A stretch of DNA of 24,379 bases, taken from assembly GCA_016200725.1 (NCBI GenBank), contig JACQEE010000004.1:1-24379 (forward strand), in the 5' to 3' direction. Within the stretch, counting starts at the first letter, position 1, and each line of letters starts with the position of its first letter. The stretch is from Chloroflexota bacterium. Its GTDB lineage: Bacteria; Chloroflexota; Dehalococcoidia; SHYB01. Shown in pieces: positions 1-6,665 of this stretch. The notes below the pieces were generated by a model, which saw only the letters and a program-made list of their open reading frames with translations, had not been told where the DNA came from and searched no databases. The position numbers and the translations under genes were made by a program.

Positions 1-2
1 AG

Positions 3-332
3 AGTCTCACATACAACTTCCAAATCCTCGCAGCGGGCGACTACACACTGTGGATCCGGGACTTCGACGACAACAAGCACCCGCTGGGCGCTCGAGTAGT
101 GAACATCAACATCGATAACAAGGACGCAGGGAACTACGACTCGATCGACATCGCCTCGCCCGGACCGAAGGGCGACTACGGATGGCACGCGACGGCGAAG
201 GTGCGCCTCGAGGCTGGCAAGCACACGATGAAGGTGACAAAGGTCGCCACCACGTCGTCGGCTGCGATTCTCGACACTTTCTACTTCACCTCGAACCCGG
301 CAGACCAGCCTGATCAGTGGGCCAAGAAGTAA
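3..332 (+). CDS. C-terminal part of a secreted protein with a carbohydrate-binding-like domain (5' end outside window)
   Basis: The frame is open from the first bases of the window, so the gene begins upstream; the internal GTG at 99 is not a believable start because clear domain sequence precedes it. The visible 109 residues look like the last beta-strands of a galactose-binding-type (CBM6/CBM35-like) beta-sandwich: a GDYTLWIRDFDDNK strand, a central W followed by KVRLEAGKHTMKV, and a closing ILDTFYFTSNP strand. The 'W-x-strand-aGxH-x-strand-LDxfyfT' layout is common at the ends of polysaccharide lyases and similar extracellular enzymes. The catalytic part is not visible, so the overall function is unknown. 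It is followed 22 bases later by a lipoprotein gene on the same strand, probably co-transcribed. The fold assignment is inferred from pattern only. Confidence 0.6.
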   Translation, partial: SLTYNFQILAAGDYTLWIRDFDDNKHPLGARVVNINIDNKDAGNYDSIDIASPGPKGDYGWHATAKVRLEAGKHTMKVTKVATTSSAAILDTFYFTSNPADQPDQWAKK

Positions 333-354
333 TCGTGCGCGGAAGAGGACGAAT

Positions 355-867
355 ATGAACTACAAACTGACGATCGCGATCATCTCGACAGCGGCTGCGC
401 TGACGTTCGCGGCTTGCAGTGGCGGCGGTACGCAACAGCCTACCGCGACATCGGCGGGTGGCCCGCCGTCATCGGGTGCGACGGCGACATCGCCCACTCC
501 CGGGCAGGCGGGATCGACGTCTACGGCTCGACCATCGGGGACACCATCGGCCGCGACAGCGACTCCGCGCCCCGGGGCGACGACTACGCCGCAGCCCACA
601 GTGACGCCTACGGAGCCCCCGATTCCTAGCCTGGACGTGGCCCTCGCACAGGTAGCGGCACTCTTTAATCAGGGCGTGGTAGGCCCAGTCGCATTCCAGA
701 CGTCCGACTTGGGAACCATCCCTGAGCCGACGATGGATGCGAACTTGCCGGCCAACACTGTGAGCGGGTTGAACTCGAACATCAAAGGTAACGGGCCTCT
801 AGGCCGAAGGAGCCATCTTCACGCGTTGTTGCCAAGAAGCATGTGGAGCAGGGCCATGCGGATGTAG
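355..867 (+). CDS. Putative lipoprotein with Thr/Pro/Ser-rich linker, probably truncated at its 3' end
   Basis: The ATG at 355 is preceded by a good ribosome site (AGAGGA, about 7 bases upstream). Residues 1-20 form a lipoprotein signal peptide ending in the lipobox LTFAAC, so Cys21 would be lipidated and the protein surface-anchored. Residues 22-90 are a low-complexity Gly/Thr/Ala/Pro/Ser linker typical of surface lipoproteins. A folded part seems to begin near residue 91 (PSLDVALAQVAALFNQG) but lasts only about 60 residues. From about base 790 the translation changes to Arg/His/Met-rich sequence that is simply the antisense of the converging carbamoyltransferase gene, with which it overlaps by 49 bases. 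I infer that the original C-terminal domain was lost at a junction near 780-818. The alternative is a genuine short lipoprotein ending by chance in the neighbour. Function unknown. Confidence 0.55.
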   Translation: MNYKLTIAIISTAAALTFAACSGGGTQQPTATSAGGPPSSGATATSPTPGQAGSTSTARPSGTPSAATATPRPGATTTPQPTVTPTEPPIPSLDVALAQVAALFNQGVVGPVAFQTSDLGTIPEPTMDANLPANTVSGLNSNIKGNGPLGRRSHLHALLPRSMWSRAMRM

Positions 868-1748
868 AGGCCGTTAGTGATCTGCTGGAAGTAGAAGGCG
901 CGGCGGTCGTCGTCCACTTCTCGCGCGATGGCGTCGGTGCGCGGGAAGGGGTGCATGATGATCGCTCGCTGGCGCATCACTTGCAGCACCTTCCTGGTGA
1001 TGGCGAAGTCCATCCGTGAGGGGTGCTGCACGGATGCAGCGGCTTTGTCGGGAGGTAGGTCCGTCTGGTAGACGACATCGGCGGTACGGAGCGCGTTGGT
1101 GAGTTGCTCGCCGGCCCCAGACACTTGCGTGAACGCGACACCGTGCCGGGTGAGGTAGTCGATGATGTCAGGCCGCATGGCGTGTTCAGGCGGCGCCACG
1201 AGCCACAGTTTGACTCCGGTGTACTTGCCGAGGAAGTAACACAGCGAGCGGACAGTGCGGCTGTTGGCCAGGTCGCCCATCATCACCACGGATGCGCCGT
1301 CGATGCCGTCCATGGCGCGGTAGATGGTGTAGAGATCGAGGAGTGCCTGCGTCGGGTGTTGGTCGCCGCCATCGCCAGCGTTGATGACGGGCACGCTGGA
1401 GACCGCGGCGGCCTTGGCTGCCGAGCCCTCGTGAGGGTGGCGCAGTACGATGACGTCCACGAAGCTGGCCATCATGCGAATGGTGTCTTCGATCGTGCCG
1501 CCTATGGCGGAGTCTGAGAACTCCTGCGGGTGCTCGGTAGAGACGACGTTGCCGCCGAGTCGGAGCATCGCGGCTTCGAACGATAGGCGGGTGCGGGTGC
1601 TGATCGAATAGAAGAGCGTCCCCATGATTTTGCCGTGCAACTCGGTGGAGCCGCCCGCTTTCGCGACCTGTTCCATCCGCTCGGTCGCGTGGAAGAGCAG
1701 CGTGATCGTCTTCTTATCGAACTGCTGGGCTTCGAGGATGTGGCGCAC
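819..1748 (-). CDS. ATCase-fold carbamoyltransferase with altered second-substrate site (not a typical aspartate carbamoyltransferase)
   Basis: A 309-residue protein that aligns along its whole length with aspartate carbamoyltransferase catalytic chains. Carbamoyl-phosphate-binding elements are present: STRTR at 50-54, RHPHEG at 103-108, HPTQ at 131-134, SRTV with Arg164, and HPFPR at 266-270. Residues that in E. coli PyrB act outside carbamoyl phosphate are changed. The Glu two before STRTR is Ser48, the KGET loop that supplies Lys84 reads AIGGTIEDT without the Lys, and the TRVQKER aspartate-binding segment reads TDLPPDK (229-235), losing both Arg and Gln. This suggests a carbamoyl acceptor or donor other than aspartate. 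The start is GTG, with AGGAG 7 bases upstream. It is the last gene of the operon, 9 bases after carbamate kinase, which points to a catabolic role making or using carbamoyl phosphate. A divergent PyrB remains possible. Confidence 0.85.
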   Translation of the reverse strand: MRHILEAQQFDKKTITLLFHATERMEQVAKAGGSTELHGKIMGTLFYSISTRTRLSFEAAMLRLGGNVVSTEHPQEFSDSAIGGTIEDTIRMMASFVDVIVLRHPHEGSAAKAAAVSSVPVINAGDGGDQHPTQALLDLYTIYRAMDGIDGASVVMMGDLANSRTVRSLCYFLGKYTGVKLWLVAPPEHAMRPDIIDYLTRHGVAFTQVSGAGEQLTNALRTADVVYQTDLPPDKAAASVQHPSRMDFAITRKVLQVMRQRAIIMHPFPRTDAIAREVDDDRRAFYFQQITNGLYIRMALLHMLLGNNA

Positions 1749-1757
1749 CGGTCGCTC

Positions 1758-2711
1758 CTAACGCTTCACGAAACGGGTACCCGCTTTGCCGGCGATCGCT
1801 TGGGCGGCCGAGGCCAGTCCGGCGACGATGGCCGCGTCGCCGCCGTACTTGAGGAACTGCATGCACGCGAGCACTTTCGGGCTCATGCTGCCGCTGGCAA
1901 AGTGGCCTTCGGCATAGTAGCCCCGCGCCTCGTCGAGCGTCACATCGCGGAGGAACCGCTGCTTGGGCGTACCGTAGTACAAGGCGACTGCCTCTACGTC
2001 GGTCAGGATGAGGAGGACGTCGGCCGCGATGCTCTCGGCAATCTTCTCGGCCGCCAGGTCTTTGTCGATGACCGCCTCGATGCTGCGCAACGTCCCGTTC
2101 GTGTCGATGGCGACGGGGATGCCGCCGCCGCCCGCCGTTACTACAATCACGCCAGCCTCGGACAGCGCACGCAGCGCGCGCTTCTCGATGAGGCGCAGCG
2201 GTCGCGGCGAGGCGACGACCCGACGGTAGGGCCGGGCGGGATCTTTGCCTATCTGCCTGATCACGTGACCTGGGAGCGCTTCGTAGCGGCGTTTCAGCTG
2301 TTCGTCGAGAAATGGACCGACGGGCTTGGAGAGCGTTTTGAAGTCGGCATCGTCCGGGTCGATGAGAAAGTGGCTGACGAGGGTGACTACGTCGCGCTGG
2401 ATGCCCGACTCGCGCAGTTGGTTCGTCAACGCCTGCACCAGCAGCGTGCCGATCTGCCCCTGCGTCATGCCCACGCAGATGTCCATGGACATCATGGGGG
2501 CGTAGTCTGCAGCCTCGACCTGCTGAATCAGCAGGTTACCCACTTGAGGGCCGTTGCCGTGCGTCAGGACGATGCGATGCCCCTCACGGACCAACGGCAG
2601 CAGGTGAAGGCAGGCCTGTTCCAGATTGGCATACTGCTCTTCTTGGGTTCCCCGCTGGCCGCTGCGGAGAATCGCGTTACCGCCGAGCGCGACGACGATG
2701 GTCTTACCCAT
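1758..2711 (-). CDS. arcC: Carbamate kinase
   Basis: A 317-residue member of the amino acid kinase family, of the usual carbamate kinase length. Family motifs are clear: VVALGGNAIL near the N-terminus (phosphate-binding loop), THGNGPQVGNL at 50-60, TAGGGGIPV, DKDLAAEKIA, and the C-terminal MSPKVLA with a QFLKYGG segment. The enzyme interconverts carbamoyl phosphate + ADP with carbamate + ATP; in fermentative carbamoyl-phosphate pathways (arginine, allantoin) it runs toward ATP. It sits between the FdrA-linked small gene (12 bases upstream) and the ATCase-like gene (9 bases downstream). Both neighbours fit a supply of carbamoyl phosphate, so I infer that it conserves energy at the end of this pathway. 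It is the equivalent of E. coli ybcF/allK in the fdrA-ylbE-ylbF-ybcF locus. Confidence 0.95.
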   Translation of the reverse strand: MGKTIVVALGGNAILRSGQRGTQEEQYANLEQACLHLLPLVREGHRIVLTHGNGPQVGNLLIQQVEAADYAPMMSMDICVGMTQGQIGTLLVQALTNQLRESGIQRDVVTLVSHFLIDPDDADFKTLSKPVGPFLDEQLKRRYEALPGHVIRQIGKDPARPYRRVVASPRPLRLIEKRALRALSEAGVIVVTAGGGGIPVAIDTNGTLRSIEAVIDKDLAAEKIAESIAADVLLILTDVEAVALYYGTPKQRFLRDVTLDEARGYYAEGHFASGSMSPKVLACMQFLKYGGDAAIVAGLASAAQAIAGKAGTRFVKR

Positions 2712-2723
2712 AGCGAGACTCGC

Positions 2724-2900
2724 TCATAGCAACTTGTCCAGCAGGCCCATCATCTCGCGGTCGCCATCTGCTGGGGGACGCCAATCGACGTGCACCACGG
2801 CGATGCCCTGCGCCTCGAGCGTCGCCGCGAAGTCGGGCACGCCGATATTGATGGCCTTGACGCCTGAGCGGAGGAGGTCTTGGATACGCGGTTCCGTCAT
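2724..2900 (-). CDS. Small FdrA-associated protein (58 residues)
   Basis: This short frame fills the gap between fdrA and carbamate kinase. Its ATG overlaps the fdrA stop codon (ATGA, 4 bases), so translation is probably coupled, and its TGA lies 12 bases before the carbamate kinase start. The protein begins MTEPRIQDLL and contains AINIGVPDFAATLEAQG followed by VVHVDWRPPADGD and a final LLDKLL helix. From memory, this 'INxGxxxFAxxLxxQGxxVVHVDWRPPAgGD' pattern is typical of short proteins encoded beside FdrA and DUF1116 genes, and of a module at one end of some longer FdrA-type proteins. It is therefore very likely real and perhaps a subunit or detached domain of the FdrA complex. No catalytic role can be read from it. 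The other frames over this interval are compositionally poor (Arg-rich). Confidence 0.85.
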   Translation of the reverse strand: MTEPRIQDLLRSGVKAINIGVPDFAATLEAQGIAVVHVDWRPPADGDREMMGLLDKLL

Positions 2901-4438
2901 GCGCGCACCTTCTGCAAATCGACTGCGAGGGCTGCAGCGAACCGCGCGGCCGTGACCGCGCTCGGAAAGACCAGCGCCCCAGCATCCTCCAGAGTTCTCA
3001 CCTGCTTATCGTAGCCCTGTGTATCGAGGTCTGTGCCGCAGACGGAGGCTACGACTGTCAGCGCACCGCCGAGCCGTTTGGCCTCGTCTCGAGCCCGTTT
3101 GATAGATGGCGCCAGGTCCCCAGCGGGATCCTGTGACGATCCGAAGCCGAGAACGAAATCGAGCAGCAGTACGGCAGTCTCCGCATCCTGCGCTTCCGCG
3201 ACCACGCGTTGCGCCCGCAACGTGCTGTCGATCATGGGGTGAGGCCGCCCAACCGTGAACACATCGGCCCCCATGTCCACGAGACAGTGCCCCACGCTCC
3301 GATAGGGGTCGTCTAATCTCATCGATCCGCTGAGCGGCTCATTCGAGTGGACAATGAGGCCAGCCGCGCGGAAGACTTGTTGGGCCTGATAGCAGAAGGT
3401 GCCTCCAGCAAATAGCCCGCGCACGTACTGTTGGCGACGGCCGAATGTGGCGAGCGCTTCGCGTGTCCTTGCCGCTGTATCGACGCCTCCGAGATGAGTC
3501 TCGTGGGCACCACCCGCGAGCCGTACAGACTCTCGCGCCGCCTCTTCCAGGTCGCCGACCGGATGGGGCCAATCGCCCTTCGCCACCGCTGTACCCAGGA
3601 AGCAGGTGACTACCGGCTTATCCATGAGCCTGAGCCGCTCTTTGATCCGCTGCAGGGTCACCTGGCCCGGCGGCTTGGAGATGAGCGCGATCACCTTGGT
3701 ATTCGGATCCGCCTCCAAAGCGTCCAGCGCCTGGAGCGCGGTGACACCACCAACGGCGTCCGAAAGATCGTGACTCCCCGTGCCAATGGCGTGTGCGATA
3801 CCGGAGCCGAGGCGGTGCACCAGCGTTGTGACCTCTTGCAGCCCGGTGCCCGCTGCGCCGACAACGCCAACGGGACCGCGGCGCACGCTGTCAGCAAATC
3901 CCAAGCCAGCGCCGCCGATGATGGCTGTGCCGCAGTCTGGCCCCATCAGCAGCAGGCCGCGCTCGTGAGAGAGTTGCTTGAGGGCGACCTCATCATCGAG
4001 GGAGACGTTGTCGCTGAACACGAAGACGTGCAGTCCTTGCTCGAGGGCTGCTCTCGCCTCGCGCGCGGCGTACTCACCGGGCACTGAGATGACCGCGAGG
4101 TTTGCACCGGCTTCGACGCGCAGTGCCTCGCCGAGGCTGGTCACGGTCGTCGCGGCGATGGTCTCTTCTCTAGTCAGCCATTTGTCGAGGTTATCGAGCA
4201 CGGCGCGGGCGTGGGCGGCGTCGCTCGCTCGCACAGCGACAATTACGTCATTCGGTGCTACGGGTCCATGAGCGGCGCTCGCGAATCCAGCTTGCGCCAG
4301 CGCCTCGAGGTTCTTGGCCGTCGCCATCACGGCAGCCGCCAGTTCTATCCCGTCCGCCGCACTGATGCGCTTGGCGACGCGCATCAAGAAGACGGAATCG
4401 AAGTACTGGTTGGCGATGATGGCGTGATCGGTGACCAT
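2897..4438 (-). CDS. fdrA: FdrA family protein (AllF), succinyl-CoA-synthetase-alpha-like
   Basis: A 513-residue protein of the FdrA family, whose fold resembles the CoA-binding and ligase parts of succinyl-CoA synthetase alpha. Visible markers are the VISVPGEYAAREARAAL segment (115-132), MGPDCGTAIIGG (165-176), the GVVGAAGTGLQEV glycine loop (191-203), and GTGSHDLSDAVGG (219-231), where the His occupies the position of the phospho-histidine region of the synthetase. In E. coli, FdrA (AllF) works with YlbE (AllG) and YlbF (AllH) as the oxamate carbamoyltransferase of anaerobic allantoin use. All three partners are consecutive here. It starts at ATG 8 bases after the DUF1116 stop, and its own stop overlaps the start of the 58-residue gene. 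The acceptor/donor used in this organism is not known. Confidence 0.9.
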   Translation of the reverse strand: MVTDHAIIANQYFDSVFLMRVAKRISAADGIELAAAVMATAKNLEALAQAGFASAAHGPVAPNDVIVAVRASDAAHARAVLDNLDKWLTREETIAATTVTSLGEALRVEAGANLAVISVPGEYAAREARAALEQGLHVFVFSDNVSLDDEVALKQLSHERGLLLMGPDCGTAIIGGAGLGFADSVRRGPVGVVGAAGTGLQEVTTLVHRLGSGIAHAIGTGSHDLSDAVGGVTALQALDALEADPNTKVIALISKPPGQVTLQRIKERLRLMDKPVVTCFLGTAVAKGDWPHPVGDLEEAARESVRLAGGAHETHLGGVDTAARTREALATFGRRQQYVRGLFAGGTFCYQAQQVFRAAGLIVHSNEPLSGSMRLDDPYRSVGHCLVDMGADVFTVGRPHPMIDSTLRAQRVVAEAQDAETAVLLLDFVLGFGSSQDPAGDLAPSIKRARDEAKRLGGALTVVASVCGTDLDTQGYDKQVRTLEDAGALVFPSAVTAARFAAALAVDLQKVRA

Positions 4439-4446
4439 GCCGCAGC

Positions 4447-5697
4447 CTACGCCGCTCCGTACTTTGTCGCAAATCGCCGCAGCGCAGACTTGAAGCAGTC
4501 CATCGGTGGGCGCACGATGCCGGCGCCTAGGTTGGGATAGCCCGGGTCCTTGTGCGCGATGGCCGTGTCGATGACCGGCAGGATGCCTGTCTGCACCACC
4601 TTGCGAATGTCTATGCCTACTGGGGCACCTTCGAAATTCAGTGCGGGGATGCGAAAGTCCGGACTCGTGCCAGCGGTGATCCTCCGCATGTCGCGGCTCC
4701 AGGCCAGCGCCTGCTCTGCTGTCCCGCCGACGAGCGCGAGGATGCCTGGCGCGCCGCCGATAACGAAGCCGCCCCAGCCCACCGTCTCCGTGATCGCCGA
4801 GTCGCCCATGTCGCGACCAGCGTCGGCCTCAGAAAAGCCGGGCATGAAGAGTCCTTCGATCTTGGGCGAGGGCGCGGTGAACCATTCACCAGGGAGTCCG
4901 GCCACGCGGATGCCGAACTCGGTGCCGTTGCGAGCCATCGTTGTGACTACGGTGCTGTACTCCACGCCAGCGCAGGGGTCGGTGGCCGCTTTCCCGCACG
5001 CCATCGAGACGCCGAGGAACATGAAAGGGTTGCCCGCCGTCCAGCCGAGTGTAGCGAGAAGCGCATCCTTAGCGACGTCGGCCCGCACCATCGCCTGAGC
5101 CAGTTGGCCGGAGAGTAGCTGTGAGGCGGCGTCCGGTCGGTTGTGCAATTCATCGCCCATCTGCAGCGCACGGGCGATGATTGGCTTGAGCGGCAGGCCA
5201 CCCTTGATCGTTTGCAGACCCTTGGATATCGAGGGGCCCCAGACGTCGCGCCACATACGGATGCCCCCGATGGCCTGTTCGCTAAAGTCGCCGAACTGCT
5301 GCCGGGCATCGGGCGTGCGGCAATAGGCGAGATTGCCAAAGGCGCGGTTCTGGACGACCCACACGGGCAGCGACTTCGTGATCGTTCCGGCCATTGGGCC
5401 CACCGTCTGATGATGATGGTTCGGTTCGAACTTGATGGCTCCGGAGGCGAGCAGTTCCTGCGCCTGCTGTGGGGTTGAGGCCCAGCCTTCGAAGATCGTC
5501 ATGCCGATGACCGCGCCGCGCTGCGCTCCGCACATCTTCTCCCAGGTAACGGGCGGACCAGAGTGCATGACCATGCGATCGGTGAGTCCCGGGATGACTT
5601 GTCCCGCAGGGACGACGTCGAGCAGCACGGGGTCTGCCGAGGTGATGCGCTTCACCACCTCAGCGTTTGCTGCGTCGATCTTGGCTTTCAAGTCCAT
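4447..5697 (-). CDS. allG: DUF1116 protein (YlbE/AllG), carbamoyltransferase component
   Basis: A 416-residue protein matching, from memory, E. coli YlbE over its length: LLDVVPAGQVIPGL, MHSGPPVTWEKMCG, GMTIFEGWA (65-73), the histidine-rich NHHHQTVGPMAG (93-104), an RNGTEFGIRV...GEWFTAPSP segment, GFSEADAGRDMGDSAITET, and the C-terminal IDIRKVVQTGILPVIDTAIAHK. It belongs to the three-protein FdrA/AllG/AllH group shown in E. coli to be needed for carbamoyl transfer between oxamate derivatives and phosphate. The start ATG has an AGAGG ribosome site 25 bases after the allH stop; fdrA follows after 8 bases. The cluster of His residues could be a metal or phosphate site, but that is inference. No defect is visible and the length is normal. 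Confidence 0.9.
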   Translation of the reverse strand: MDLKAKIDAANAEVVKRITSADPVLLDVVPAGQVIPGLTDRMVMHSGPPVTWEKMCGAQRGAVIGMTIFEGWASTPQQAQELLASGAIKFEPNHHHQTVGPMAGTITKSLPVWVVQNRAFGNLAYCRTPDARQQFGDFSEQAIGGIRMWRDVWGPSISKGLQTIKGGLPLKPIIARALQMGDELHNRPDAASQLLSGQLAQAMVRADVAKDALLATLGWTAGNPFMFLGVSMACGKAATDPCAGVEYSTVVTTMARNGTEFGIRVAGLPGEWFTAPSPKIEGLFMPGFSEADAGRDMGDSAITETVGWGGFVIGGAPGILALVGGTAEQALAWSRDMRRITAGTSPDFRIPALNFEGAPVGIDIRKVVQTGILPVIDTAIAHKDPGYPNLGAGIVRPPMDCFKSALRRFATKYGAA

Positions 5698-5722
5698 GGC
5701 TTGCCTCTTTCCAGAGATTGAC

Positions 5723-6649
5723 TCAGTTGCGAGACTCGCGACAAAGCGGGAGCATCCCCGCGCAGAAGCCAGTCAGGATGTCCCAGCCTGTGGTACGGCC
5801 AATGCGTGTGAGCCCTTCCGCGGCTGGCATCAGCCGTCCGATTGGCTGGGCCGTCAGTACGGCGTGAGCGACATCGTGCAGCGGCCCGGCCCCGCGGCCT
5901 TCCATGTGGTCGTGCAGGAGTTCGGCGCTGATACTGTTCGTCTGTTGCCGAGCACGCGCGAGCATCTCGCTGGCCGCGCTGCCGTCCCAGCCGAAGCGCT
6001 CGGGGTAGGCGACGTGTAGCGCCCGCATCGCGAAGACCAGCCCGCCAGCGAAATCGTCGCCTGACGGGGTGAGCCCTGGGCCTAGTCCGAGCAGACCCGC
6101 AGCCTGCCGGAGGGCATCGGGCCGCCGCGCCGACATAGCATCGAGGACGCTGCGCACAGCCTCGCTCGCGCCAAGTAGCGCATCAGCGACGACGACTGGG
6201 GTAGAGGTCGCCGTGGATAGAACGTGGGCGATGGCAGGGGCGAGGCCACTCGATGGCGCCACAGGAGCGATGCTGTTGAGCAGCGTCACGAATGCTGCTG
6301 CCGCCCTCGACATCTCCGCCGCTGCCGCCGGGCCGACCAATGGCGGGTCCCACACGGGCGCGTGGGCCACTTCGACGCGCACATCCGCGCCGACGGTCAG
6401 CCAGCCACGGTCGACGGCGGTGGCCGCGCCTGGCGAGAGACCGCGGAGATGGCATGGGGCGATCACTGCGCGCGCGTGAATCACATTGCCTGGAGTCGTC
6501 ATCCAAAACAACTCCCCGGCCTCGCTCTTGATGTACACCGCGTTCGAGACGGCTGCCACGACGCGTCCTTCGAAGCCTGACGCCGCCATCGCGGCTCGAG
6601 CCGTGGTACCAACCATCGTCGCTGCGCTGCGTTGTTCCTCGACCGCCAT
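5723..6649 (-). CDS. allH: DUF2877 protein (YlbF/AllH)
   Basis: A 308-residue protein with the DUF2877 signature LGLGPGLTPSGDDF at residues 187-200 and a C-terminal TGWDILTGFCAGM segment. An upstream in-frame start (6727) would add 26 Arg-rich residues read through the end of the amidase gene. I prefer the ATG at 6649 (MAVEEQRSAA), which follows a GAGG ribosome site and starts 16 bases after the amidase stop. In E. coli the homologue YlbF (AllH) is the third component, with FdrA and YlbE, of oxamate carbamoyltransferase. Here it precedes AllG and FdrA in the same order of transcription (H, G, F). Individual catalytic residues are not established, so only the family and partnership are claimed. 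Confidence 0.85.
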   Translation of the reverse strand: MAVEEQRSAATMVGTTARAAMAASGFEGRVVAAVSNAVYIKSEAGELFWMTTPGNVIHARAVIAPCHLRGLSPGAATAVDRGWLTVGADVRVEVAHAPVWDPPLVGPAAAAEMSRAAAAFVTLLNSIAPVAPSSGLAPAIAHVLSTATSTPVVVADALLGASEAVRSVLDAMSARRPDALRQAAGLLGLGPGLTPSGDDFAGGLVFAMRALHVAYPERFGWDGSAASEMLARARQQTNSISAELLHDHMEGRGAGPLHDVAHAVLTAQPIGRLMPAAEGLTRIGRTTGWDILTGFCAGMLPLCRESRN

Positions 6650-6665
6650 GGCGTTTACGATTGCC

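Noticed and set aside
1635..2729. Long plus-strand open frame (364 residues) opposite carbamate kinase
   Set aside because: It is Arg/His/Asp-rich with no family motif and is the codon-phase mirror of a certain carbamate kinase gene in GC-rich DNA.
2704..2985. Arg-rich 93-residue minus-strand frame between fdrA and carbamate kinase
   Set aside because: The alternative 58-residue frame overlaps fdrA by ATGA and reads as a normal, conserved-looking protein; the longer frame does not.
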